Shown piece by piece: positions 24,618 through 34,055 of a stretch of DNA of 55,499 bases. This stretch comes from Candidatus Thioglobus sp. (lineage in GTDB: Bacteria > Pseudomonadota > Gammaproteobacteria > PS1 > Pseudothioglobaceae). The stretch is from the NCBI GenBank assembly GCA_018644675.1, contig JABGQC010000002.1, forward strand, positions 1-55,499, written 5' to 3'. The notes beneath the pieces were generated by a model. The model did no database searches. It saw nothing but the letters and a program-made list of their open reading frames with translations, and was not told the DNA's origin. The position numbers and the translations under genes are program-made. Numbering within the stretch: the stretch's first letter is position 1; the number at the start of each line of letters is the position of its first letter.

Positions 24618-25667
24618 TTATTCTCTCAAACTACTATGCGTTAAAGCTGTAATCTGAGAAAGGATCTTAGACACTGGTTTTGGCATGCCTAGCGTAATTT
24701 GATTAATAGGGTAAAACTGAGCACTACTAGAAGAGCATTGAACAGCAATAGGGCGTATGTGTAGGTGATAGTGAGTGAACGTATGTTTAAAAACTGGAAG
24801 CTGTTTAATAATAATGCCGGTGCGGTCAAACTCAAGCATAGACTGATTGATAGTGTGTGGCGTGTCTTCACACTCTGTCAAACTCCACAGCCCACCCCAA
24901 ATCCCTTGGCTTGGTCTTTTTTGCAAATAAACCGAGCCTTTGTTGATGAACGCCAGCATAGCAATAGAGCGAGTAGGTTTAGATTTTTTTGGCTTTGGAT
25001 TGGGGTATTCTCCCTGTGTTTGCTCTATGTTTGATTTACAGAGGTTGTGAAGTGGGCAGTGTTCACAATGGGGCTTTGAGCGTTTACACATTGTAGCGCC
25101 CAAGTCCATGATTGCTTGAGTGTAGTGATCAATACGGGCATCTGGTGTGTGATATTCGGCCAAGCTCCATAACTCTTTGAGTGTTGTATGTTGAGCGTAA
25201 TGACCTTTGACTTGGTGCACTCTTGATAAAACTCGCTTTACATTGCCATCTAAAATAGCATGCTTTTGCTTGAACCCAAGCGCCAATATTGCGCCTGCAG
25301 TAGATTTGCCAATACCAGGCAGAGCAAGTGCCTGCTCGAAATTTTGAGGAAACAGCCCTTGATAGTCGTGACTAATAATTTTGGCAGCTTTATGCAGGTT
25401 TCTAGCTCTTGCATAATAGCCTAACCCAGCCCATTGGGCTAAAACTGCATCTTCTGATGCATTGGCCAAGCTATTAAGTGTGGGAAAGTGGTGAGTAAAA
25501 CGGTTGAAATAATCAATGACAGTATTTACCTGGGTTTGCTGAAGCATAACCTCACTAAGCCAGATATGGTAGACATTAACTTGACTTTTTCGCCCTATCT
25601 GCCAGGGTAGGTTGGTACGTCCGTGAACATCAAACCAAGTCAGTAGCTGATCAGCAAGTGGTGACAA
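24618..25667 (-). CDS. mutY: A/G-specific adenine glycosylase
   Basis: MutY removes adenine mispaired with 8-oxoguanine. The 349 residues include WFDVHGRTNLPWQ, LSEVMLQQTQVNTVIDYF with the catalytic Glu, and the helix-hairpin-helix LPGIGKSTAGAILALGF with the aspartate region LDGNVKRVLSR. The 4Fe-4S motif is C-x6-C-x2-C-x5-C (CKRSKPHCEHCPLHNLC). A NUDIX-like C-terminal 8-oxoG recognition domain follows. The start is a TTG at 25667: a stop codon lies two codons upstream in frame and no ATG is available near the family N-terminus. Confidence 0.95.
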   Translation of the reverse strand: MSPLADQLLTWFDVHGRTNLPWQIGRKSQVNVYHIWLSEVMLQQTQVNTVIDYFNRFTHHFPTLNSLANASEDAVLAQWAGLGYYARARNLHKAAKIISHDYQGLFPQNFEQALALPGIGKSTAGAILALGFKQKHAILDGNVKRVLSRVHQVKGHYAQHTTLKELWSLAEYHTPDARIDHYTQAIMDLGATMCKRSKPHCEHCPLHNLCKSNIEQTQGEYPNPKPKKSKPTRSIAMLAFINKGSVYLQKRPSQGIWGGLWSLTECEDTPHTINQSMLEFDRTGIIIKQLPVFKHTFTHYHLHIRPIAVQCSSSSAQFYPINQITLGMPKPVSKILSQITALTHSSLRE

Positions 25668-25683
25668 TTTCTAACAGATTGCT

Positions 25684-25896
25684 TTAAAACAAAACCTGAC
25701 CGGTTAACACCCATTTATTGGCATAATACAAAATAAAAATTAATACCAAGCCAAAGAAATAAGTGGAGATACACTGTTTAATGGTTTTAAAATCACACTG
25801 TTTTTGGCAGTTAGATTGTAGGTTAAATAAAATAAATAACGTCCAGGCTGTTGTTAGGGCGAGCACGAGGTAATTAATAATTGAAAGTGTTTCCAT
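25684..25896 (-). CDS. Small two-helix membrane protein, unassigned
   Basis: A product of about 70 residues with two hydrophobic helices, about 6-25 (IINYLVLALTTAWTLFILFN) and 46-64 (FFGLVLIFILYY). They are joined by a loop with two Cys (NCQKQCDF). I do not recognise the family. The ATG at 25894-25896 is preferred; a TTG at 25938 would add 14 residues. It sits between metA and mutY on the same strand with 17 bases to mutY, so co-transcription is likely but gives no functional clue. Confidence 0.5.
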   Translation of the reverse strand: METLSIINYLVLALTTAWTLFILFNLQSNCQKQCDFKTIKQCISTYFFGLVLIFILYYANKWVLTGQVLF

Positions 25897-25941
25897 ACTT
25901 TTATAGGCTGTGTTTGTCTGTAGATAATGAATGAACAAAAA

Positions 25942-27006
25942 TCATACAGAAGGGTTAATTTTTAATGGGTTTTTAGGGTCAATGCCATCCATGAAGGGTT
26001 TGTTTACATCCTCATGAGTGGTTTGGTATACGCAACCAATCCAGTTGCTAATAATTTGTCGAGTGGCATCGTGCCAGGTGTTGTCTAAGGTTTGACTAAT
26101 AAGACGTTCAGGGAAATCATTAATGCCAAATTCATTTGTCAGTAGCTTAGATTTGTACTCATTCAAGATGGCTTTATTTTGTTCGCCTAGGTAGTGTGCG
26201 GGAAAAATTGGATAGTCAGCACGAGAGCCTGACAGGTATAACATAATTTCACGCTTATACTCTTTAAGTAGGCTAATAGTGTCATATTCAGGGTGCCCCT
26301 GAAAAAACACAATACGCAGCAGGTCTTCACTTACACACAAATGCGCGCCAATATCACTATCAACCAAGATTTTAACGCCAGCAGCAGTAAACTGCTGTTT
26401 GGTGATCTCATTAAAACGTGAATGTGGCACATTAAAATTGGTATTAACACCGCTCACTAGCGGGTGGCTTCGATCTGCAATTTGATGTTTAAAAACGCCC
26501 CAGCATTTTTTGCCAATTGCTTGACGTTTTTGCTGATATCTAAACTCCATCACTGCATGAGTGGCCAAACAAGAGCACAAGGTTGAGGTAACTTTATTAT
26601 ATGACCAGTCAATAACCGTTTTTAGCTCCTCATAAAAAGGTGCTTTTTGCAAGTCGGCTTGCTCAACATGCGCGCCAGTGATAATAAGCGCATCTAGACC
26701 CTGAGACTTTATTTCATCAAAGCTTTGATAGTGCTCACTGATGTGTTGAGTGGCTTTATCACCACGTTCAATAGAGGGTAGAGTAAATGGGTGTAGGTAG
26801 AATTGTGCAATTTGATTAGAGTGGCCAATCAGGCGGAAAAACTGGCGCTCAGTTGCTTCTAGAGCGGCATCCGGCATCATATTAAGGAGCCCAATATGTA
26901 GTTCTCGAATCACCTGGTGGTTTGCCCGGTCTTTGCTTAAGACCGTCTCCCCTTCAGATTTTAATCGTGCAAAAGAAGGGAGTGTTGAGTGGGCAATTAA
27001 AGGCAT
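25942..27006 (-). CDS. metA: Homoserine O-acyltransferase of the MetA family
   Basis: MetA acylates homoserine as the first committed step to methionine. The 354 residues share the family layout: IGLLNMMPDAALEATERQFFRLIG, LIITGAHVE near 110, nucleophile Cys146 in STLCSCLATHA, VPHSRFNE and GHPEYD. The residue corresponding to position 111 of the E. coli enzyme is Glu (TGAHVE). That residue has been linked in this family to acetyl-CoA rather than succinyl-CoA use, so the acyl donor may be acetyl-CoA; this is inference. The gene overlaps the upstream ATPase stop by one base (TAATG). Confidence 0.85.
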   Translation of the reverse strand: MPLIAHSTLPSFARLKSEGETVLSKDRANHQVIRELHIGLLNMMPDAALEATERQFFRLIGHSNQIAQFYLHPFTLPSIERGDKATQHISEHYQSFDEIKSQGLDALIITGAHVEQADLQKAPFYEELKTVIDWSYNKVTSTLCSCLATHAVMEFRYQQKRQAIGKKCWGVFKHQIADRSHPLVSGVNTNFNVPHSRFNEITKQQFTAAGVKILVDSDIGAHLCVSEDLLRIVFFQGHPEYDTISLLKEYKREIMLYLSGSRADYPIFPAHYLGEQNKAILNEYKSKLLTNEFGINDFPERLISQTLDNTWHDATRQIISNWIGCVYQTTHEDVNKPFMDGIDPKNPLKINPSV

Positions 27007-27842
27007 TAGGACATGGCTCCTGCAATCAACTCAAGCACTTCGCTCGCCTGGCGACACTGGTACAGGTCTTCGCTATCAATCGTATAGCCATATTGCTGAG
27101 CAATATGCTCATACTTTGGCTTACGATGTTCTAAGAGTAGCGGAAATATCCAGCGCACAAAGTCATCTGGATTAATTTGTGCGACATAAGTTAGCTGATT
27201 CTCAGCCAAGTAAACGCCTAGCTGTTCTTGTAAAAACTCAGCCTGATAGTACAAAGGCTTGGGATGTGTTTGCGCGCGCTCTATAAGGGTGCCTTCATTT
27301 TTATCACTAGCGCGAATGTAGAGAATGATAGTGCGCTCTGCCAAAGCTTGATAAACTTTTTCATCATCTAGTTCGCACAAGGAGCCACCGGCATCGTTAA
27401 TAAAATTGCCCACCCCTTGTTGCTCAGCTTTAGCGATAAAATCAGGCACATCTAGCATGGTACTAGCCTCTGCTTTGTTGAACAGGGCCTGCCTATGTGT
27501 AAATTCATCAATTGGTAGTCCGCCCAGTTCAGGGTTTCCAACTTTGCCTAAAAAGGCAGAGGCGGAAGATAGATTGTCAAAAGTAATATTATTTTTAATG
27601 CTAATTGATTCGTTATCTAGCAGGGATTTTAGCCATTCATCTTGTTTGACGCGATTGATGACGTTTTCCAGGATTGGATTATTTAGATACTCAGCGCCGA
27701 TACGATAGTCGCCGGAATAATGAAAATACTGATCTTCTTTGGACAGGAGTTTTGCTAAATGCGTTTTGCCCACACCAGACATGCCTAGCAAGGTTAAGCG
27801 TTTTTGTTTGCTGTTTATAAATTCGTTAGCAGAGAGTTTCAT
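27006..27842 (-). CDS. P-loop ATPase of unknown role coupled to metA
   Basis: A 278-residue soluble protein with an N-terminal Walker A (LTLLGMSGVGKTHLAKLL, about 17-34) like a nucleotide or shikimate-kinase fold. A mid-region NFINDAGGSLCEL is followed by TIILYIRASDKNEG, a core strand such as ends in Walker B-like or NKxD-like positions. The C-terminus ends YGYTIDSEDLYQCRQASEVLELI. No transporter, helicase or AAA sensor motifs are obvious. The stop/start overlap with metA (TAATG) implies translational coupling and a shared pathway, but I cannot assign a substrate. Confidence 0.7.
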   Translation of the reverse strand: MKLSANEFINSKQKRLTLLGMSGVGKTHLAKLLSKEDQYFHYSGDYRIGAEYLNNPILENVINRVKQDEWLKSLLDNESISIKNNITFDNLSSASAFLGKVGNPELGGLPIDEFTHRQALFNKAEASTMLDVPDFIAKAEQQGVGNFINDAGGSLCELDDEKVYQALAERTIILYIRASDKNEGTLIERAQTHPKPLYYQAEFLQEQLGVYLAENQLTYVAQINPDDFVRWIFPLLLEHRKPKYEHIAQQYGYTIDSEDLYQCRQASEVLELIAGAMS

Positions 27843-27870
27843 GGGTTTGATTTTAACGCCAAACTTTTAA

Positions 27871-29058
27871 CTATAGCAAGCCATCTGCTTTAAACATTTC
27901 ACGAATGCCACGAATAGCTTGACGGGTTCGATGCTCATTCTCGATTAGACCAAAACGTACATATTGATCGCCATAGTCACCAAATCCAACGCCTGGAGAG
28001 ACGCCAACCTTGGCTATTTTTAGCAGTTTTTTAGTAAACTCTAATGAGCCCATAGCTTGATAAGACTCAGGAATTTTGGCCCAAACAAACATGGTGGCTT
28101 TGGGCGGCGTTACTTCCCAGCCAATACTATTTAGGCCGCCACATAGTACGTCGCGACGATCTTGGTACATGTCTGATATTTCCTGAACACAGGTTTGATC
28201 ACCCTCTAGTGCTTCAATAGCAGCCACCTGGATCGGGGTAAACATACCATAATCTAGGTAAGATTTTATTTTTGCTAAAGCGCCTACTAGCGTAGGATTG
28301 CCCACCATAAACCCGACACGCCAGCCCGGCATATTATAACTTTTTGAAAGTGAGAAAAACTCCACGGCAATATCTTTAGCGCCTTTGACTTGCATAATGC
28401 TAGGCGCAACATAGCCGTCAAAGGCGATATCGGCGTAGGCTAAATCTTGTACCACCCAAATCTCATGTTCTTTAGCAATTTTTATAATCTTTTCAAAAAA
28501 CTCTAGCTCAACGCACTCGGTGGTTGGATTAGATGGATAGTTAAGTACCAACATTTTTGGCTTTGGCCAGGTGTTTTTGATGGATCTTTCGAGCTCGGTT
28601 AGAAAGTCATCGTCTGGACCACAGGGTACATGTTGAATATCAGCACCCGCAATGACAAAGCCATATGGATGGATTGGATATGCCGGATTAGGTACCAATA
28701 CGGTGTCACCTGCACCTACTACTGCCTGAGCTAAATTGGCCAGACCTTCTTTAGAACCGATAGTGACAATTGCCTCTGTTTCCGGATCGATGGTGACATC
28801 AAAACGGGTTTTATACCAGTTTGAGATCGCCTTACGTAAGCGCGGAATTCCGCGTGATGTGGAATATCTGTGCGTGTCTTTACGACGCGCCGCTTCAACT
28901 AGTTTTTCAACGATGTGATCAGGCGTTGGCTGGTCTGGATTACCCATACCAAAGTCGATAATATCTTCCCCACGCGCCCTAGCCTTTGATTTTAGCTCGT
29001 TGGTAACAGCAAAAACATAAGCAGGAAGTCGTTTAATTCTAGGAAAGTCGTCGTTCAT
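27871..29058 (-). CDS. alaC: AlaC-like class I/II aminotransferase
   Basis: A 395-residue PLP enzyme resembling AlaC, the glutamate-pyruvate transaminase, and related LL-diaminopimelate-type transaminases. Motifs include [70 protein letters not shown] and the PLP lysine in [15 protein letters not shown]. The conserved C-terminal Arg lies in [21 protein letters not shown]. Many gammaproteobacteria have this gene beside homoserine dehydrogenase; here it follows the metA-ATPase pair in map order but is the upstream gene on the leftward strand. Confidence 0.9.
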   Translation of the reverse strand: MNDDFPRIKRLPAYVFAVTNELKSKARARGEDIIDFGMGNPDQPTPDHIVEKLVEAARRKDTHRYSTSRGIPRLRKAISNWYKTRFDVTIDPETEAIVTIGSKEGLANLAQAVVGAGDTVLVPNPAYPIHPYGFVIAGADIQHVPCGPDDDFLTELERSIKNTWPKPKMLVLNYPSNPTTECVELEFFEKIIKIAKEHEIWVVQDLAYADIAFDGYVAPSIMQVKGAKDIAVEFFSLSKSYNMPGWRVGFMVGNPTLVGALAKIKSYLDYGMFTPIQVAAIEALEGDQTCVQEISDMYQDRRDVLCGGLNSIGWEVTPPKATMFVWAKIPESYQAMGSLEFTKKLLKIAKVGVSPGVGFGDYGDQYVRFGLIENEHRTRQAIRGIREMFKADGLL

Positions 29059-29066
29059 GGTTTTTA

Positions 29067-29393
29067 TTAATTAATTGCTAAAAGTTCAACATCGAAGACC
29101 AGAGTTGCATTTGGCGGAATAATGCCGCCTGCGCCCATTTCTCCGTAGGCCAACTGAGATGGAATGGTTAGCTTGCGTTTACCACCTACTTGCATGCCGT
29201 CAACACCCTGATCCCATCCAGGAATTACTTGGCCGACACCTAATTGAAAATTAAAAGGATCATTACGATCAACGCTTGAGTCAAACTTTTTTCCGTTTGT
29301 CAGCCATCCGGTATAGTGCATAGAAACGTGATCGCCCGCTTTACAAGCACTGCCTTCGCCTAATGTTAATTCTTCTATGATTAAGTCTGCCAT
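29067..29393 (-). CDS. FKBP-type peptidyl-prolyl isomerase (FKBP12-like)
   Basis: A single-domain 108-residue cytoplasmic proline isomerase without a signal peptide. It shows the complete FKBP pattern: [76 protein letters not shown]. It is closer to the eukaryote-like FKBP12 form than to SlyD, lacking the IF insert and metal-binding tail. An AGGAAAAATT ribosome site precedes the ATG. It lies eight bases upstream of alaC. Confidence 0.95.
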   Translation of the reverse strand: MADLIIEELTLGEGSACKAGDHVSMHYTGWLTNGKKFDSSVDRNDPFNFQLGVGQVIPGWDQGVDGMQVGGKRKLTIPSQLAYGEMGAGGIIPPNATLVFDVELLAIN

Positions 29394-29401
29394 AATTTTT
29401 C

Positions 29402-30202
29402 CTAATAAGTTAATGTAATATTGTAAGCGCTAAATTTTCTAATATTAAGCACGCCGCAATCTAGTATTAAATACTGACCCTTGATGCCTTTTAATGTACC
29501 TGAAATAACCGGTGTTTTATCAAAATTTAGGGAGCTAATTTTGCTGGGATATTCTACCACAGGGTAGTTTATCTCCAAAGCTTGATTGTCTAAAATCTGA
29601 GCGCCTGTGACTTTAATGGTATCTTGAATATGCTTAAGAAGCTCATCTTTTATTGGAATTAGATTAATGGCGCTAACCTCATTTTTGAGCATTTTTCGCC
29701 AATTAGTCTTGTCATTAACAAATTCTTTTAAAGACATCTCAAGCTCGCCAGATTTTAGTCGTGTATCTACCTCTAAAATTGGCACAGCGCTAATAGCGCC
29801 TTGATCTATCCATCTGCTGGGTATGTTGCTTTTGCGAGTAATGCCAACCTTAACACCGGAAGAATTAGCCAAATAAACAACATGAGGTGAGAAGCAATTG
29901 TTCAGGCCCCACTCTGGTTCTCGACAGCTGCCGAGATGGTAATGGCAAGTCTCGGGTTTCATAATGCATAGATCGCAGCAGGCTAGTTTTTGAGAGCAAG
30001 GGTAGCAATAGCCTTGAGAGTAGCTTTTGTTGGTTTTTTTGCCACAGTGGCCACAGTGGATAACATGGTTAAAACTTAGTGTGATTTCTTCACCCACCAA
30101 GTCATTCATATTTAACAGCCTTTGTCCAATAGGCAGTTGATATTGAGCAACCCCCTTATTAAGGTGGGCGTGCATCTTTTGGATTGAGCCGCTTAACTGC
30201 AT
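29402..30202 (-). CDS. DUF2797 zinc-ribbon protein
   Basis: A 266-residue protein of the DUF2797 family. It has an N-terminal [28 protein letters not shown] zinc-ribbon-like region (split here by several CxxC pairs, including CDLC) and [21 protein letters not shown]-reminiscent stretch [16 protein letters not shown].. RWIDQGA is also visible. Function is not established; the Cys pattern and positive charge suggest nucleic-acid binding, which is inference. It is transcribed leftward between purC (five bases upstream) and the FKBP gene. Confidence 0.82.
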   Translation of the reverse strand: MQLSGSIQKMHAHLNKGVAQYQLPIGQRLLNMNDLVGEEITLSFNHVIHCGHCGKKTNKSYSQGYCYPCSQKLACCDLCIMKPETCHYHLGSCREPEWGLNNCFSPHVVYLANSSGVKVGITRKSNIPSRWIDQGAISAVPILEVDTRLKSGELEMSLKEFVNDKTNWRKMLKNEVSAINLIPIKDELLKHIQDTIKVTGAQILDNQALEINYPVVEYPSKISSLNFDKTPVISGTLKGIKGQYLILDCGVLNIRKFSAYNITLTY

Positions 30203-30207
30203 GAGTG

Positions 30208-31083
30208 TTATTGCGTTAACAAATGCTGGACCTGTTGATATTTGTTGGCTGTTTTTTCAATAATATTTTGCGGCAGTTTTGGCGCTGGCGGAGTCTTATC
30301 CCAGTCTAGCGTTTCCAAATAATCACGAATAATTTGCTTGTCAAAGCTTTTTGGACTAGTGCCAACTTGATAATCTTGTGCTGACCAAAAGCGTGAAGAA
30401 TCTGGCGTTAACACTTCATCCATCAGGGTTAGAGTGTTGTTTTCATCTAGACCGAATTCAAATTTAGTATCTGCAATAATAATGCCTCGTTCAAGTGCAA
30501 ACTCCGCTGCAAATTGGTACAGTGCAAGGCTGGCTTGTTGGACCTGTTGTGCCATCTCTGTACCCAGGATGCTGATAGTGGTTTCAAAATCAATATTCTC
30601 ATCGTGTTCGCCAACAGCAGCTTTGCTGGAGGGAGTGTAAAGAACATCTGGAAGTTTTTCTGCTAATTTAAGATTAGAAGGTAAGGCTATGCCACATATG
30701 CCACCGGTGTGTTGATAATCTTTCCAGCCTGAGCCAATGATGTAGCCACGAACAATTGCCTCAACCGCCAAAGGTTTTAGTTTTTTAACAATAATAGCGC
30801 GACCTTCAACTTGTTTAGCTTCTTGGTCACTTAGCACGCTGTTTAAGGGTTCGTGAGTTAAGTGGTTTGGAATGATGTGATTTGTTTTATCAAACCAAAA
30901 ATTGGCTACAGACGTCAATACAGCGCCTTTTTTGGCAATGCCATCATCAAAAACCACATCAAAAGCACTTAAACGATCTGTGGTAACAATAAGCATTCTT
31001 TTGTCATCGATATCGTAAATATCCCTCACCTTGCCTTTTTGAATAAGAGGCAGGCTTAAATTGGTTTCAAATAGAGTTTCCAC
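30208..31083 (-). CDS. purC: SAICAR synthase
   Basis: PurC joins CAIR and aspartate to form SAICAR in purine synthesis. The product, about 291 residues, is the long form with [59 protein letters not shown] and [13 protein letters not shown] choose a GTG at 31083: it has an AAAGGA seven bases upstream and gives the family N-terminus [17 protein letters not shown] nine codons earlier (31110) keeps the same frame but lacks such a site. Confidence 0.94.
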   Translation of the reverse strand: METLFETNLSLPLIQKGKVRDIYDIDDKRMLIVTTDRLSAFDVVFDDGIAKKGAVLTSVANFWFDKTNHIIPNHLTHEPLNSVLSDQEAKQVEGRAIIVKKLKPLAVEAIVRGYIIGSGWKDYQHTGGICGIALPSNLKLAEKLPDVLYTPSSKAAVGEHDENIDFETTISILGTEMAQQVQQASLALYQFAAEFALERGIIIADTKFEFGLDENNTLTLMDEVLTPDSSRFWSAQDYQVGTSPKSFDKQIIRDYLETLDWDKTPPAPKLPQNIIEKTANKYQQVQHLLTQ

Positions 31084-31192
31084 AGTAGTTTCCTTTGACG
31101 GTTGTTGCAATAAATATTAGACATATTTTAATCGATTGTCTGACTAGAAATTATGATAACTTTTGTCGTGGTAAAATAGATTATAAATTGCC

Positions 31193-31807
31193 ATGCTGAA
31201 AAAAATACCTATTCTTATTGTGTTACTGAGCTTGAATGCGACTGCATCTCCACTCTCAGATGGCGCCCTACGTCTAATACAAATCGGCAATGAGATTGGT
31301 TCGCGTGATGTGGTACTCAGAGGGCAGTCATTGCTGTTAAAAGGCGCCTTTGACCTGAATGATTTTGACGCTATGTACGCGGCTTCAAAGCAGCTCAGAC
31401 AGGGTAATGAGCTAATGGGATACAACCCCCAAGAGCAAGAGGCTAACAAAATTTTGATCAAATTGGTTCGCAGAAGTTATGATACGGCACTCTACGAGTA
31501 TGCTTTGTATTTGCTTGATGGCGATCACGGCTTTATTAAAAATGAGTTTTTGGCGCTAAACCTGTTCGAAGAATCTTTCAAGACGCACGGAAATGCACAA
31601 TCAGCCATGATGGCGGCCATTATTCGTAACGAGTCATTAGTGCCAGGCACTAAGAAAATAAGCCGAATTGATGAGCTTATTACTTTTGCAATCTTGAACA
31701 AGGTGGCGGGCGCCAAAGCTTACCAAGATCGTTATATTAAAAATGACTATTTGACAGACCTGACGCCTGAAAGTTGGCGCCGTTGGGTTAAGATGCAATC
31801 GTTATAG
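31193..31807 (+). CDS. Secreted alpha-helical protein, unassigned
   Basis: A 204-residue protein with a signal peptide (MLKKIPILIVLLSLNATAS). The mature part is predicted helical, with pairs such as YDTALYEYALYLLDGDHGFIKNEFLALNLFEESF that resemble Sel1/TPR-type helical repeats. I do not recognise a named family. It is divergent from purC, and its last codons overlap the end of the convergent M23 peptidase gene by six bases. A periplasmic scaffold role is possible but not shown. Confidence 0.6.
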   Translation: MLKKIPILIVLLSLNATASPLSDGALRLIQIGNEIGSRDVVLRGQSLLLKGAFDLNDFDAMYAASKQLRQGNELMGYNPQEQEANKILIKLVRRSYDTALYEYALYLLDGDHGFIKNEFLALNLFEESFKTHGNAQSAMMAAIIRNESLVPGTKKISRIDELITFAILNKVAGAKAYQDRYIKNDYLTDLTPESWRRWVKMQSL

Positions 31808-32911
31808 AGCGGCTAGAATTGTATTAACTTGCGCACGAAAGCTCCACAACTCTGAACGAGAAACTTTCAAGCGCTTAGGCAGCTTATAACTTAATGGGTT
31901 TTTACGCTCACCCTTAAAGCGCAACTCGTAGTGTAGATGTGCACCTGTAGATCGACCGGTTGAGCCAACATAGCCGATGACTTGCCCTTTTTTCACCGAG
32001 CCGCCTTTACGAAGATGACGAGCATATTTAGATAGATGTGCATAAACCGTGGTGTAATTGGCACCGTGTTTAATGATAATAGCCTTTCCAAGGGCGCCCT
32101 TCCAGCCTTTAAGCTTAACAACGCCATCCGCAGTTGAAACAACAGGCGTTCCATGGTCAGCGGCATAATCTACAGCCCTATGTGGGCGGTAGGTTTTTAG
32201 AATAGGATGATAGCGTTTTAACTGAAACTTAGAGCTAATGCGTTTGTATTTCAGAGGTGCACTCAAAAAAGAAGAGTTGAGCGTGTAGCCATAGCGATTG
32301 TAATAACGGGTTTTGCCGCTCTTATCGGTGTGAGCAAAAGCCTCAATACGTTTATTACTCCCCTTGTAAATAATGCCAACGGGTTTTTTGGCGCCATTGG
32401 TAATAATAAAAAAACGATCGCCCTTATGCAAATCAGTGTCAAAGTCTAAATGCCACGATAGCGCCTCAACAACTGTATTGACCAGACTTAGCCCAAACCC
32501 TGCTTTTTGCGCATCATAACCAAATGAATTGTTAATAACAATAGTGCTTACTAAAAGGGGGTCTAGGTTTTTTTTGCTCAGTTTGGGTGGATTGACAAAG
32601 CGAGTGCCAACTAACAACACCTCAAGTGATTTTTTGCTATGCGGGTAATAACTTAGCGATTTGAAGCGGCGATTATTGTGCAAACGGAGAACAATTTTTT
32701 CGCCAATATTAAGCTGATTAAGCTGTTGATTTTTTTGATTAGCCGATAGCAAATTGACCAATAATCGGTTTGATAGACCGAGCTTTGAAAAGTATTTGCT
32801 TAGGGAGTCCCCCTGTTTAACGGTAAAGCGGTATTCACTATCCTGAGCAAAAGCAACTCTTATATTGAGTAGTAGAAAAAGCAATAGCGCACTGATTAGT
32901 AATCTACGCAT
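31802..32911 (-). CDS. M23-family murein endopeptidase with LysM-like domain
   Basis: About 369 residues: an N-terminal hydrophobic signal/anchor (MRRLLISALLLFLLLNIRVAFA), a LysM/OapA-like segment (YRFTVKQGDSLSKYFSKLG), and a middle domain. The C-terminal lysostaphin-type zinc peptidase has HRAVDYAADHGTPV (HxxxD) and the HLHYELRF motif (HxH). Family members cleave peptidoglycan cross-links during growth or division. I start at the ATG at 32911 that overlaps the dxr stop (ATGCGTAG); an upstream ATG at 32956 lies inside dxr and would hide the signal peptide. Confidence 0.9.
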   Translation of the reverse strand: MRRLLISALLLFLLLNIRVAFAQDSEYRFTVKQGDSLSKYFSKLGLSNRLLVNLLSANQKNQQLNQLNIGEKIVLRLHNNRRFKSLSYYPHSKKSLEVLLVGTRFVNPPKLSKKNLDPLLVSTIVINNSFGYDAQKAGFGLSLVNTVVEALSWHLDFDTDLHKGDRFFIITNGAKKPVGIIYKGSNKRIEAFAHTDKSGKTRYYNRYGYTLNSSFLSAPLKYKRISSKFQLKRYHPILKTYRPHRAVDYAADHGTPVVSTADGVVKLKGWKGALGKAIIIKHGANYTTVYAHLSKYARHLRKGGSVKKGQVIGYVGSTGRSTGAHLHYELRFKGERKNPLSYKLPKRLKVSRSELWSFRAQVNTILAAL

Positions 32912-34055
32912 AAGACTTGATAATTTTATCGGCAATGGCTCTTGCGCTTTGGTCATTATGTATTACTTCACTAAGCGTGCTTGGGTAGAAGTGTTCCGCT
33001 TCATTCAAGGTTTTTTCGATAACGGTTGAAATATCTAAAAAACTTATTCGACCTTTTAGAAAGCTGTCTACAGCAACTTCATTGGCCGCATTCATTGTGC
33101 CCATCGAGCTTCCGGACTGTTTTAGCGCCTCAAAGGCTAGGCGCAAGCAAGAGAATTTCTCAAAATCTGGCGTATAAAACTCTAGTGGGGAATTTTGTGT
33201 TAAATCTAATGACGGCACGCCTGATGCTATCCGGTTAGGATAACTCATGGCGTACGAGATGACTGAGCGCATATCGGGATTGCCAAGCTGTGATAAGGTT
33301 GAGCCGTCCTCAAAATAGACCGACGAGTGAATAATGCTTTGAGGGTGCATTACAACATCAATTTTTTCAGAGGATAAATTAAAGAGGTAGTGTGCCTCGA
33401 TTACTTCTAGACCCTTGTTCATCATGGTGGCAGAATCTATTGATATTTTGCGACCCATTGACCAATTAGGATGAGCGCAAGCTTGATCTGGAGTAACGTT
33501 TACAAGTTTTTCAAGAGGTGTGTGCAAAAAAGGCCCGCCACTAGCGGTGAGCTGGATTTTTTTCAAACCTGATCGACCGCCTTGCAGGCACTGAAAAATC
33601 GCACTATGCTCTGAATCAACAGGTATGAGTTCAGCCTGGTTATCTTTAACTGCCTGCATGAAAATATCACCAGCCAGTACCAAGGATTCTTTATTGGCAA
33701 GCATGATTCGTTTGCCCGCTTGGGCGGCGGCCAATGCTGAAGACATGCCGGCGGCGCCCACGATTGCTGCCATAACGTAGTCGGTTTGCGTATGAGAGGC
33801 GATTTCATCTAATGCTTTAGCACCTACCAAAACAACCGTCTTATCTTGAATTTGTTGAGTTAATTGAGCGGCAGCATTTTCATCGGTCATGACTACAAAG
33901 CTGGGTTGATATTTTTTACAAAGCTCCAGCATCTGTTGCCAGTTGGTGTGAGCGCTAATCGCAAATACATTAAATTGATCTGGATGCAGGTCAACAACTG
34001 CCAAGGTGCTTTTCCCAATTGATCCGGTGGCACCTAGTAGAGTAAGGTTTATCAT
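32904..34055 (-). CDS. dxr: 1-deoxy-D-xylulose 5-phosphate reductoisomerase
   Basis: Second step of the MEP isoprenoid pathway, reducing DXP to MEP with NADPH. The 383 residues contain the dinucleotide motif LLGATGSIGKSTLAVV, LANKESLVLAGDIF, PVDSEHSAIFQCL with metal-binding residues, LTASGGPF, HPNWSMGRKISIDSATMMNKGLEVIEA and VMHPQSIIHSSVYFEDGS. It overlaps cdsA by four bases upstream and the M23 gene by eight downstream, in the conserved uppS-cdsA-dxr order; rseP and bamA, which often follow, are replaced by the M23 gene. Confidence 0.97.
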   Translation of the reverse strand: MINLTLLGATGSIGKSTLAVVDLHPDQFNVFAISAHTNWQQMLELCKKYQPSFVVMTDENAAAQLTQQIQDKTVVLVGAKALDEIASHTQTDYVMAAIVGAAGMSSALAAAQAGKRIMLANKESLVLAGDIFMQAVKDNQAELIPVDSEHSAIFQCLQGGRSGLKKIQLTASGGPFLHTPLEKLVNVTPDQACAHPNWSMGRKISIDSATMMNKGLEVIEAHYLFNLSSEKIDVVMHPQSIIHSSVYFEDGSTLSQLGNPDMRSVISYAMSYPNRIASGVPSLDLTQNSPLEFYTPDFEKFSCLRLAFEALKQSGSSMGTMNAANEVAVDSFLKGRISFLDISTVIEKTLNEAEHFYPSTLSEVIHNDQSARAIADKIIKSYA

